NCBI GenBank assembly: GCA_900771085.1
Contig: CAAGMR010000018.1
Coordinates: forward strand, 1-64,000
DNA: 64,000 nucleotides
Source of the DNA: Clostridia bacterium
GTDB lineage: Bacteria > Bacillota > Clostridia > Oscillospirales > Acutalibacteraceae
Direction of reading: 5' to 3'
Below the pieces are notes generated by a model, which saw nothing but the letters and a program-made list of their open reading frames with translations, was not told the origin of the DNA and searched no databases. Each line of letters opens with the position of its first letter. Position 1 is the first letter of the stretch. Positions 32,909 to 40,452 of this stretch are shown piece by piece. The position numbers and the translations under genes are program-made.

Positions 32909-34728
32909 TATTAAGACACGCAAAAGAATACAGATTGCCTAGCATTCTTTCACCGATATTTATGGCGCTTGAAGTATTAATGCAGGTGCTCATTCCATAC
33001 ATTACCGCTTTCATTATTGACCGCGGTATCAGTGCCAATAATATGGGCAACGTTTACAAGTATGGTCTGACAATGATAGGCATGGCAATGCTTGCCATGG
33101 TATTCGGATCACTTTCCGGTATTTTTGCTGCGAAAGCATCAACCGGATTTGCAAAGAACCTCAGAAAAGCCATGTATGAAAAGATACAGACTTTCTCATT
33201 CTCAAATATTGACCATTTCAGTACAGCAGGTCTTGTTACACGTATGACCACTGACATTACCAATATTCAGAACGCTTACCAGATGGTGATACGTATTGCA
33301 ATCAGAGCGCCAATCACCATGATTGTCAGCGTAATCATGTGTATCAAAATCAGTGCGAAGATTTCCGGCATGTTCTTTGGAGTGCTTGTAATTATTGCAG
33401 TCCTTGCAGGTGCTCTTATGGCTATTACAGTGCCTATCTTCAAGAAAGTGTTCAAGAAGTATGATGCACTCAACGCAAGCGTACAGGAGAACCTTTCAGG
33501 TATCAGAGTGGTAAAGGCATTTGTTCGTGAAGACTTTGAAAAGACAAAGTTCTACAAGGCAGTTGACGACGTTTACCGACTCTTCGTTAAAGCGGAGAGC
33601 CGAATGGCTGCAATGATGCCGGGTATGATGATTATCATCTATACCGTAATCATGATGGTCTGCTGGTTCGGTGCTCATTACATTGTTGCCGGCGATATGA
33701 CAACAGGTAATCTCACATCTCTTTACACTTACATTATGAACGTCCTTATGTCCATGATGATGGTTGCAATGGTATTCGTAATGATTACAATGAGCTCCGC
33801 TTCTGTTAACCGTATCGGACAGGTTCTTACAGAGGAACCGGATATCGAAAACCCTGAGGACCCTGTCATGGAAGTTCCAAATGGCGATATCAGATTTGAC
33901 AATGTTTCTTTCTCTTATAAATATGACCTCGCAAAAATTGAAGAAGAGGAAAAGAACCGCAAGAAGGGCCCGGGAAGACGTCACAAAAAGCCTGAACCTT
34001 CCGAAGAAAAGAAAGATACAAAAAAGGCAAATACACTGGAAGGTATTAACCTCCAGATAAAATCAGGCGAAACCATCGGTCTTATCGGTGGAACAGGCTG
34101 TGGCAAGTCAACATTTGTGAGCCTTATCAGCCGTCTTTATGACGTTGATGAGGGTGCAGTTTTTGTAGGCGACCACAATGTAAAGGAATACGACCTTGAT
34201 ACCCTCAGAAATGAAGTATCGGTTGTTCTTCAGAAGAATGAACTCTTTACCGGAACAATCCTTGAAAACCTACGCTGGGGTAAGGAAGATGCAACTCTCG
34301 AGGAATGCATTCATGCCTGTGAAATGGCATGTGCGGATGATTTCATCCGCAAGATGCCGGACGGTTACGAAACAAAAATTGAACAGGGTGGTTCCAATGT
34401 ATCCGGCGGACAGAAGCAGCGTCTTTGTATTGCAAGAGCACTGCTTAAGAACCCGAAGGTTCTTATTCTTGATGACTCAACATCTGCTGTCGATACAGCA
34501 ACAGATGCAAGCATCAGAAAAGCCTTCAGAGAGAATATTCCGGGAACGACAAAGATTATTATTTCTCAGCGTATTTCCAGTATCTCTGACGCAGACAAGA
34601 TAATTGTAATGGGCAGAGGTACGGTAGAAGGCTTCGGAACACACGAAGAACTTATGCAGACCAATGATATTTATAAGGAAATCTACGAAACTCAGACAAA
34701 GGGTTCGGGAGATTTCGATCAGCAGTAA
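32896..34728 (+). CDS. ABC exporter half-transporter, degenerate-site subunit
   Basis: 610 residues from ATG 32896, nine bases after GGAAGG; the ATG at 32887 abuts that site. Six membrane helices lie in about 15-305. The nucleotide-binding domain carries Walker A GGTGCGKST and signature VSGGQKQ. Walker B is LILDDSTS, with Asp in place of the catalytic Glu, and the switch histidine is Gln (ISQRISS). A charged insertion (EEEEKNRKKGPGRRHKK) precedes the nucleotide-binding domain. These changes mark the degenerate half of a heterodimeric type IV exporter of the LmrCD/BmrCD kind. Its partner follows 14 bases downstream. Substrate unknown, probably a drug or lipid. Confidence 0.92.
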   Translation: MFKVVLRHAKEYRLPSILSPIFMALEVLMQVLIPYITAFIIDRGISANNMGNVYKYGLTMIGMAMLAMVFGSLSGIFAAKASTGFAKNLRKAMYEKIQTFSFSNIDHFSTAGLVTRMTTDITNIQNAYQMVIRIAIRAPITMIVSVIMCIKISAKISGMFFGVLVIIAVLAGALMAITVPIFKKVFKKYDALNASVQENLSGIRVVKAFVREDFEKTKFYKAVDDVYRLFVKAESRMAAMMPGMMIIIYTVIMMVCWFGAHYIVAGDMTTGNLTSLYTYIMNVLMSMMMVAMVFVMITMSSASVNRIGQVLTEEPDIENPEDPVMEVPNGDIRFDNVSFSYKYDLAKIEEEEKNRKKGPGRRHKKPEPSEEKKDTKKANTLEGINLQIKSGETIGLIGGTGCGKSTFVSLISRLYDVDEGAVFVGDHNVKEYDLDTLRNEVSVVLQKNELFTGTILENLRWGKEDATLEECIHACEMACADDFIRKMPDGYETKIEQGGSNVSGGQKQRLCIARALLKNPKVLILDDSTSAVDTATDASIRKAFRENIPGTTKIIISQRISSISDADKIIVMGRGTVEGFGTHEELMQTNDIYKEIYETQTKGSGDFDQQ

Positions 34729-34742
34729 AGGAGGGATTGAAT

Positions 34743-36650
34743 ATGGCAGGACCAAGAAAACCAAAGAAGCCTGTGGAAAAAGTAGAGCATCCTATTCAAC
34801 TCCTCAAAAGAGTTCTGAAATATATGCTCAAAGACTATAAGTGGATTTGCCTTATAGTATTAGTTTGCCTTGCATTCTCATCGGTCGGTATGATTTACGG
34901 CATGATGTTCATGCAGTCACTCGTGGATGACTTCGTCATCCCGATGACCAAGGCACAAAATCCTGATTTTGCGCCTCTCGCAAAAGCTATGACCAGGGTT
35001 GCTGCGGTAATGTTTATCAGTGCATTTGCTTCATATGCATATAACAGACTCATGGTTAATGTCAGCCAGGGTACAATGAAAAAGCTTCGTATCGAGCTTT
35101 TCGAACACATGGAAGATTTGCCGATAAGATATTTTGACAGTCATACCAGCGGCGACATCATGTCTGTTTACACAAACGACGTAGACACACTTCGTCAGCT
35201 CTTCGGACAGACACTTACTTCTCTTGTAAGTTCTGTTCTTCAGATTATATTCACTCTTGCGGCCATGATTATCATGAGCCCGACTCTTACTGTTCTTTCC
35301 GTTGCTATGGTGGGAGTAACACTTTTTGTTTCAACAAGACTTGCACGTGTTTCAGGTAAGTACTTTGCAAGACAGCAGAAGAACCTTGGCGAAGCCAACG
35401 GTTATGTTGAAGAGATGATGACAGGTCTTAAGGTAGTCAAGGTATTCGTTCACGAGGAAAAGAGCAAAGAAGAGTTTGGCGATATCAATGGCAGACTTTT
35501 CCATTCTGCAAAGACAGCTAATACGGTTGCCAATATCATGGGACCTATCAATGCCAATCTCGGTAACTTAAGTTACGTTATCATTGCAATTGTCGGCGGT
35601 TATCTTGCTCTTCACGGCAGCCATGCTCTGACAGTAGGTGCACTTATTTCTTTCCTTGCACTCAACAAGAGCTTTAACATGCCTATAGACCAGGTTTCTC
35701 AGCAGATGAACGCAATTATGGCCGCTCTTGCCGGTGCTGAGCGTGTATTCAAGGTTATCGACGCAGAGCCTGAAACAGACGAGGGCTATGTTGAACTTGT
35801 TAACGCAACCGAAGCAGAGGACGGAAGCCTTACCGAGTGCGCAGAGCGTACAGGCAGATGGGCATGGAAACATCCGCACCACGATGGAACAACTACTTAT
35901 GAGGAACTTAAGGGCGAAGTTGTATTTGACGATGTTGACTTCGGCTACACAGACGACAAGATGGTTCTTCATAATATTGATATGTTCGCAAAGCCTGGAC
36001 AGAAGATTGCCTTCGTAGGCTCTACCGGTGCAGGTAAAACAACAATTACCAATCTTATCAACCGTTTCTATGATATTCAGGACGGCAAGATCCGTTACGA
36101 TGGAATAAACATCAACAAGATCAAAAAAGCCGACCTTAGAAACTCTCTTGGCATCGTTCTCCAGGATACACACCTCTTCACAGGTACAATCCTTGAAAAT
36201 ATCAGATACGGCAGACTCGATGCAACAGATGAAGAGTGCAAGGCAGCAGCTGTCCTTGCCAATGCAGATGAATTTATCTCTCGTCTTCCTGATGGCTATG
36301 ACACAAAGCTTGCACATGACGGCTCAAACTTAAGCCAGGGCCAGAGACAGCTCATTGCTATCGCAAGAGCTGCCGTTGCAGACCCGCCTGTTCTTATCCT
36401 CGACGAAGCTACATCTTCCATCGACACAAGAACAGAGAAACTTGTTCAGCAGGGCATGGATGCCCTCATGACAAACAGAACAACATTTGTTATTGCACAC
36501 AGACTTTCAACCGTTCAGAATTCAGACTGTATTATGGTTCTTGAAAACGGACGTATCATTGAGCGCGGCAACCATGACGACCTTATTGCTCAGAAGGGCC
36601 GCTACTATCAGCTTTATACAGGTAACAAACCAGAGGAAGAAATAGCATGA
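34743..36650 (+). CDS. ABC exporter half-transporter, catalytic subunit
   Basis: 635 residues from ATG 34743, seven bases after AAGGAGGG. Six membrane helices are followed by an insertion with RWAWKHPHHDG before the nucleotide-binding domain. Walker A GSTGAGKTT, Walker B LILDEATS with the catalytic Glu, and the H-loop IAHRLST are canonical, but the signature motif is LSQGQ instead of LSGGQ. This is the complement of the upstream subunit: its Walker motifs with the partner's VSGGQ make the competent ATP site, and its LSQGQ faces the degenerate one. It overlaps the alcohol dehydrogenase gene by 4 bases. Confidence 0.93.
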   Translation: MAGPRKPKKPVEKVEHPIQLLKRVLKYMLKDYKWICLIVLVCLAFSSVGMIYGMMFMQSLVDDFVIPMTKAQNPDFAPLAKAMTRVAAVMFISAFASYAYNRLMVNVSQGTMKKLRIELFEHMEDLPIRYFDSHTSGDIMSVYTNDVDTLRQLFGQTLTSLVSSVLQIIFTLAAMIIMSPTLTVLSVAMVGVTLFVSTRLARVSGKYFARQQKNLGEANGYVEEMMTGLKVVKVFVHEEKSKEEFGDINGRLFHSAKTANTVANIMGPINANLGNLSYVIIAIVGGYLALHGSHALTVGALISFLALNKSFNMPIDQVSQQMNAIMAALAGAERVFKVIDAEPETDEGYVELVNATEAEDGSLTECAERTGRWAWKHPHHDGTTTYEELKGEVVFDDVDFGYTDDKMVLHNIDMFAKPGQKIAFVGSTGAGKTTITNLINRFYDIQDGKIRYDGININKIKKADLRNSLGIVLQDTHLFTGTILENIRYGRLDATDEECKAAAVLANADEFISRLPDGYDTKLAHDGSNLSQGQRQLIAIARAAVADPPVLILDEATSSIDTRTEKLVQQGMDALMTNRTTFVIAHRLSTVQNSDCIMVLENGRIIERGNHDDLIAQKGRYYQLYTGNKPEEEIA

Positions 36651-37816
36651 CATACTATATGCCAACAAAGGTCTATGAGGAACTGGACGCAATAAACAAT
36701 CACGCAAGTGAAATTGCAGAGCTCTGTAACGGTAAGGCTGCTCTTATCGTTACAGGCAGACATTCTTCCTCTTTGAATGGCTCTCTTGAAGACCTTGAAA
36801 AATCACTGAACCGGGAAGACGTTGACTATCTGGTTTTTGACAGAACAGAAGAAAACCCTTCTGTAGAAAATCTTATTGAAGCCGTAAACTTTGTACGAGA
36901 AAAAGGAGTGGAAATCGGAGCGGTAATCGGACTTGGGGGAGGCTCTCCAATGGATGCCGCAAAAGCTGTTTCCGTATTGCTATTTCACAGAGCAACACTT
37001 GACTTCTCGTCCGTACAGGAAATTACAGACTTCCTTTATGGCAAAAAGACGAGCGATGAATGTTTTCCTGTAATTGCTGTTCCAACAACATGCGGAACCG
37101 GTTCAGAGGTTACAGCAGTTTCGGTTGTAACAAGAAACGATAAAAGAACAAAGGGAAGCATAAGCTATAGAGTGTTCCCGAGTATTGCGCTCGTTGATCC
37201 GAAGTATATTATGAATGCTCCGGCATCTGTAATCTGCAATACAGCCGTAGACGCCTTTGGACACCTGGTCGAAAGCTTCATAAACCGCACAGCTACGCCA
37301 TATAGCCGTATGCTTGTGCGCGCAGGACTGATGCAGTGGCAAGAGTGTAAAGGCGTTTTACTTGACAGAGCCGCAAATTCGACCAGAGAAGAGAGTGACG
37401 AATGTGCCGAAAGCCCTGTAAAGACTAGCATTTCCTATGCTGAGGCGGCTTCTCTGATGCGGGCTTCAACCTTTGCCGGCATGGCAATAGCGCAGACCGG
37501 CACAAGCTTGCCTCATGGCTTGAGTTATGGTCTTACTTATGAACTTGGAGTGCCTCACGGAAAGGCAGTGGGACAGTTCCTTGGAAGATACATTGCGGCA
37601 GCTTCTCCGGATGACAGGCAGGAAATCTGTATGCTTGCCGGATTTGAAATGCCGGAAGAAGTAGATGAATTTATTTACACCGTTTGCGGCAAGGTAAATG
37701 CAAGTGATGAAGTACTGGAGAATCAGGTAACTGCACTTCTCAACAACAGAGCAAAACTTGAACTGGCACCATTTGACGTTGACGAGGAGGTACTTCGTGA
37801 AATCGCAGGCATCTGA
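36647..37816 (+). CDS. Iron-containing (group III) alcohol dehydrogenase
   Basis: 389 residues. The nucleotide motif GLGGGSPMDAAKA is near residue 100, PTTCGTGSEVT near 148, metal ligands Asp and His in NTAVDAFGHLVE near 205, and two more His in LPHGLSY...VPHGKAVG near 285-305. The family reduces aldehydes to alcohols with NAD(P)H; the substrate is not predictable. The start overlaps the upstream ABC gene (ATGA), so it belongs to the MarR-controlled operon. That placement suggests detoxification of a reactive carbonyl, or of the same compound that induces the exporter (inference). Confidence 0.9.
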   Translation: MTYYMPTKVYEELDAINNHASEIAELCNGKAALIVTGRHSSSLNGSLEDLEKSLNREDVDYLVFDRTEENPSVENLIEAVNFVREKGVEIGAVIGLGGGSPMDAAKAVSVLLFHRATLDFSSVQEITDFLYGKKTSDECFPVIAVPTTCGTGSEVTAVSVVTRNDKRTKGSISYRVFPSIALVDPKYIMNAPASVICNTAVDAFGHLVESFINRTATPYSRMLVRAGLMQWQECKGVLLDRAANSTREESDECAESPVKTSISYAEAASLMRASTFAGMAIAQTGTSLPHGLSYGLTYELGVPHGKAVGQFLGRYIAAASPDDRQEICMLAGFEMPEEVDEFIYTVCGKVNASDEVLENQVTALLNNRAKLELAPFDVDEEVLREIAGI

Positions 37817-38510
37817 CAAAAGCATACTCACAAAAGAAAATCTTTACAGGGTACTTCTTTATCTGGGCGGCATGGCAGTGCTTGCTCTCGGTATAGTACT
37901 TAACACAAAGTCAGGACTTGGCGTTTCACCGATTATCTCAGTTTCATATACGGCATCGGAGCTTATCGGCATAAACTTTGGCAACGCTACTTTTGCATGG
38001 TACGCAACTTTCGTTCTGGTTGAAATAATCATTCATACTTTTCAGAAAAAGAAAAATATGATTATTCCGGATCTGCTCCAGCTGGTTGTAAGTCTCATAT
38101 TTACAAGGTTCATGAATGTTTTCGTAAACCTGATTCCGAATTTTGTTACTGACTTCGATGGACAGTTTCTCGGAAGTATGACCGGTAGAATAATCATTCT
38201 CATTATCGCTATCATCCTTACCGGAATCGGAGCTGCGGTGACACTTAACATGAAGATTATTCCCAATCCCGGAGATGGTATTGTTGCTGCCATCGCAAGT
38301 GTCATAAAGAAAAGCGTGGGCTTCACCAAAAACTGCGTGGACATTTCCTGCGTAACTATCAGTGTGTTGCTCGGACTTCTGGTTCGCCATTCACTCATTG
38401 GCATAGGCATAGGTACAGTTATGGCAATGATTGGCGTAGGAAGAGTTGTTGCACTCTGGAATAAGCTTCTGAAAGCCCCAATGGCAAAGCTCGCGGGAGT
38501 AGAGGAATAA
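37797..38510 (+). CDS. YczE/YyaS/YitT-family membrane protein (DUF6198-like)
   Basis: 237 residues from GTG 37797, six bases after GAGGAGG and overlapping the dehydrogenase by 20 bases. Five or six hydrophobic segments include the first-helix block GGMAVLALGIVLNTKSGLGVSPI and the NPGDGIVAAIA loop, typical of the YczE group of YitT-related proteins. The function of the family is not established; in Bacillus yczE is linked to surfactin-type synthetase activation. It is last in the MarR operon. No clear terminator follows; a small hairpin at 38540-38555 lacks a T run. Confidence 0.78.
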   Translation: MKSQASDKSILTKENLYRVLLYLGGMAVLALGIVLNTKSGLGVSPIISVSYTASELIGINFGNATFAWYATFVLVEIIIHTFQKKKNMIIPDLLQLVVSLIFTRFMNVFVNLIPNFVTDFDGQFLGSMTGRIIILIIAIILTGIGAAVTLNMKIIPNPGDGIVAAIASVIKKSVGFTKNCVDISCVTISVLLGLLVRHSLIGIGIGTVMAMIGVGRVVALWNKLLKAPMAKLAGVEE

Positions 38511-38748
38511 ACACACATACTGTGGCAACTACAACACGAATAGTGAAAACACTATCACACGCATAACACTATATACATATTTATATATATAAGTTTGTAT
38601 CTAAAGCAAATGGAATTAAACATATAAATGGCATACAATGACGGTGTACAGAGGAGCAATAGTTTTTACGCCATTGGAAGCTGTTCTCGATCTGGACATA
38701 ATAATGAGGTTTTACATAGGTTATTTCAGAACAGAGTATAATGACCTT
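38511..38748. other. AT-rich intergenic stretch without a supported gene
   Basis: It contains a perfect hairpin ATAGTG-AAAA-CACTAT (38540-38555, no T run) and an alternating AT tract around 38571-38590. A 64-codon open frame at 38638-38832 has no ribosome site and unlikely composition. Its end carries the promoter of the candidate RNA described next. Confidence 0.6.
38711..38742 (+). promoter_or_regulatory. Possible promoter of the candidate RNA
   Basis: Perfect TATAAT at 38737-38742. The best -35-like match, TTTACA at 38711-38716, is 20 bp away, so the -35 is uncertain. Confidence 0.4.
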
Positions 38749-38998
38749 ATTACGACCGATTGTGTGTTTTTTTCTTTTCTCTTTTATTTTTGGGCGCATT
38801 TTTCGGTTGGACTCCCATTTAATTACTTCTGATGAGCAGTCACAACTACCCTTGAGTAACCCGACTAATGTACATATTTCCCGTGTTTAGACTGCCGGAC
38901 CACGCATCAGGAGTACCCCTATACTCATATCTCCTGCAAATTCCGTAAAACCTATACGCCGCCCTGCACTTCGGCCAGAGTGCAGGACGGCTTTTTTT
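38749..38998 (+). ncRNA. Candidate structured non-coding RNA of about 245 nt, unknown class
   Basis: There is no credible open frame. Long-range complementary segments are visible: ACTC 38811-38814 with GAGT 38911-38914, CTGATG 38829-38834 with CATCAG 38905-38910, and GCAGTC 38836-38841 with GACTGC 38890-38895, forming an interrupted arm of about 100 nt. A competing hairpin CAGGAG/CTCCTG (38908-38936) shares bases with it. The unit begins after a TATAAT and ends at a strong intrinsic terminator (38958-38998), with an independent promoter directly after. Size and shape recall 6S-like RNA, but no diagnostic sequence was recognised. Confidence 0.45.
38958..38998 (+). terminator. Terminator of the candidate RNA
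   Basis: 13-bp stem GCCGCCCTGCACT / AGTGCAGGACGGC with one mismatch, 8-base loop and seven T. Confidence 0.88.
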
Positions 38999-39024
38999 GA
39001 AAAAATAAAGATTGATGCTATAAT
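38997..39024 (+). promoter_or_regulatory. Promoter with extended -10 for the Thr-linker membrane protein
   Basis: TTGAAA at 38997-39002, 16-bp spacer, TGC-TATAAT ending at 39024. The -35 begins in the T run of the preceding terminator. Confidence 0.7.
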
Positions 39025-39054
39025 TGGGTTAACAAACTATAGCGGGGTATATGT

Positions 39055-39708
39055 ATGAGAAAAGGCATCATAGCATTTTTGTTATCAGTGGTCATGATAT
39101 TTTCTATGTCCCTTACTGCTTTTGCTGCAGAGGGAAATGTCGAAGATGCAACTTTCAGGCTTGAATATGTTGAAGATCATTATGAAGCCAGAGTTATAAA
39201 CAATTCCGACAAGACCATAATGAAATTTAAATATGCTTACGGCCCTGCAGGCAGTGAGCCAACAAACTATGGCGAAACCAGTACAATTCTGGGAGGCAAT
39301 CAGTTTAAATTCCTTACTGTTGATTCACAGGAAGCCGGAGAGCTTCAGCTGTATATCTACTATGTTGAGTTCAGAAAAGGACCTGTAGTCGAGGCAAAGG
39401 ATGTTACTTCAGACAGCTTGGGACTTGTGTGTGCAGCCCCAATCCCTGAAACAACTGTTCCTGAAACCACAACAAAGACAACAACAGTGTCCACAACAAC
39501 GGTCAAAGCAACTGAAAAAAAGGCACCTGTATTTAAAAGCAAAAAGAGCAGAGATTCCATCCTTCCAATAACAGCACTTGTTGTACTTGCGGCTTTGATA
39601 TTAGCCGGAGTAGTACTTGGAAAGAAACAGAATACACCTGAGATCAGAGCACAGGAACTTCGACTCATTGAAGCCGAAAAAGAAAGACAGAAAACAAAAA
39701 TAAAATAA
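39055..39708 (+). CDS. Secreted, membrane-anchored protein with Thr-rich linker, unknown function
   Basis: 217 residues. A signal peptide (about 1-25, cleavage after AFA) precedes a small beta-rich extracellular domain (about 27-120; VINNSDKTIMKFKYAYG, ELQLYIYYVEF). A Thr/Val/Pro linker (PETTVPETTTKTTTVSTTT) leads to a basic stretch and one membrane helix at about 166-188, with a cytoplasmic tail of about 28 charged residues. There is no LPXTG motif. Family not recognised. The Thr-rich spacer recalls the stalk of the surface protein at the window start. It is a single-gene unit with its own promoter and a shared terminator. Confidence 0.75.
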   Translation: MRKGIIAFLLSVVMIFSMSLTAFAAEGNVEDATFRLEYVEDHYEARVINNSDKTIMKFKYAYGPAGSEPTNYGETSTILGGNQFKFLTVDSQEAGELQLYIYYVEFRKGPVVEAKDVTSDSLGLVCAAPIPETTVPETTTKTTTVSTTTVKATEKKAPVFKSKKSRDSILPITALVVLAALILAGVVLGKKQNTPEIRAQELRLIEAEKERQKTKIK

Positions 39709-39713
39709 AAAAT

Positions 39714-39747
39714 AAAAGGGATGAGCATTTTGCTCATCCCTTTTTTT
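39714..39747. terminator. Bidirectional terminator
   Basis: Stem AAAAGGGATGAGCA / TGCTCATCCCTTTT with a 3-base loop, between convergent genes. Confidence 0.9.
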
Positions 39748-39748
39748 A

Positions 39749-40438
39749 TCAGCCAACGCTTTTTTTGAAAGAATCATTGGAAATGATGCGATAGTCATCA
39801 TTTACCGAGAAGGTTGCGGTAGCAATCGTCTTGTCTGAACTCTTGTTATAAAGTTCGGCGGTTACTTTGTAAATTCCTTTGTTGTCTCTGTCGGACTTTA
39901 CAATTCTTGAACCGTATGTTGTCTGATTGGTCATGTTGAAACTGTAGCCGGTTGAATCTTTAGTTACGAAATAAACATTACCCGGAATTGCAGGGAGCTC
40001 CTTGAGGTCAGAAAACATGGAAAAGGCCATTTCTTTTACAAGGTCTGCGGTCGCATGGATAACATAACCGTCTTCAATACCGAGCTGAGCTCTTGAGTCT
40101 GAAAGACCATAGTTTGAAAGAGCATACTGAACTGCTGTCCAGACAAATTCTGCATCTTTTGAACTGTACTTGAGGTCGTTTTCGAGAAGAGTAAGCATGA
40201 TGGAACTTGTCGGAATAAGAACGGCACGAGAATCCATAGCCTTGAAGTTTCCGTCGGAATCAAGTTCTTCAGGTTTTGCTGTTGTGGTTTTGGAATCTTT
40301 TTTCTTCTCTTCTTTAGAAACTTTCGTTGTTACTTCTTCGACACCGCCATCATTCTTTTTGCTGCAGCCGCCAAAGGATGCTGCCATAGTCAGAATTACT
40401 GAAAGGGCGAGAAGAAGGGATAATAGTTTCTTTGTCAT
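39749..40438 (-). CDS. Putative lipoprotein of unknown function
   Basis: 229 residues. The signal peptide ends in lipobox FGGC (Cys near 25), followed by a polar linker with KKKDSKTTTAKPEEL and a globular domain with a final beta-rich part (IYKVTAELYNKSSDKTIATATFSV). No family recognised. It lies 14 bp downstream of nadE on the same strand, so it is the last gene of the ATPase-nadE unit. A function in NAD metabolism is not implied by its sequence. Confidence 0.75.
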   Translation of the reverse strand: MTKKLLSLLLALSVILTMAASFGGCSKKNDGGVEEVTTKVSKEEKKKDSKTTTAKPEELDSDGNFKAMDSRAVLIPTSSIMLTLLENDLKYSSKDAEFVWTAVQYALSNYGLSDSRAQLGIEDGYVIHATADLVKEMAFSMFSDLKELPAIPGNVYFVTKDSTGYSFNMTNQTTYGSRIVKSDRDNKGIYKVTAELYNKSSDKTIATATFSVNDDYRIISNDSFKKSVG

Positions 40439-40452
40439 TTCATTTTCCTTCT

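Noticed and set aside
35568..36317. Long minus-strand frame of 249 codons opposite the second ABC gene
   Set aside because: It is antisense to a clearly conserved ABC domain, Cys-rich and without a ribosome site; a shadow of codon bias.
38540..38555. Terminator for the MarR operon
   Set aside because: The perfect ATAGTG/CACTAT hairpin is short and AT-rich and has no T run on either side.
38638..38832. 64-codon open frame in the long intergenic gap
   Set aside because: No ribosome site, odd Phe-rich composition, and it crosses a promoter and the 5' part of the RNA candidate.
38749..38998. tmRNA, RNase P RNA, SRP RNA or definite 6S RNA
   Set aside because: No tag reading frame or CCA end, no RNase P or SRP signature bases. 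6S was considered for its shape but no diagnostic bases were recognised, so it is left as unknown class.
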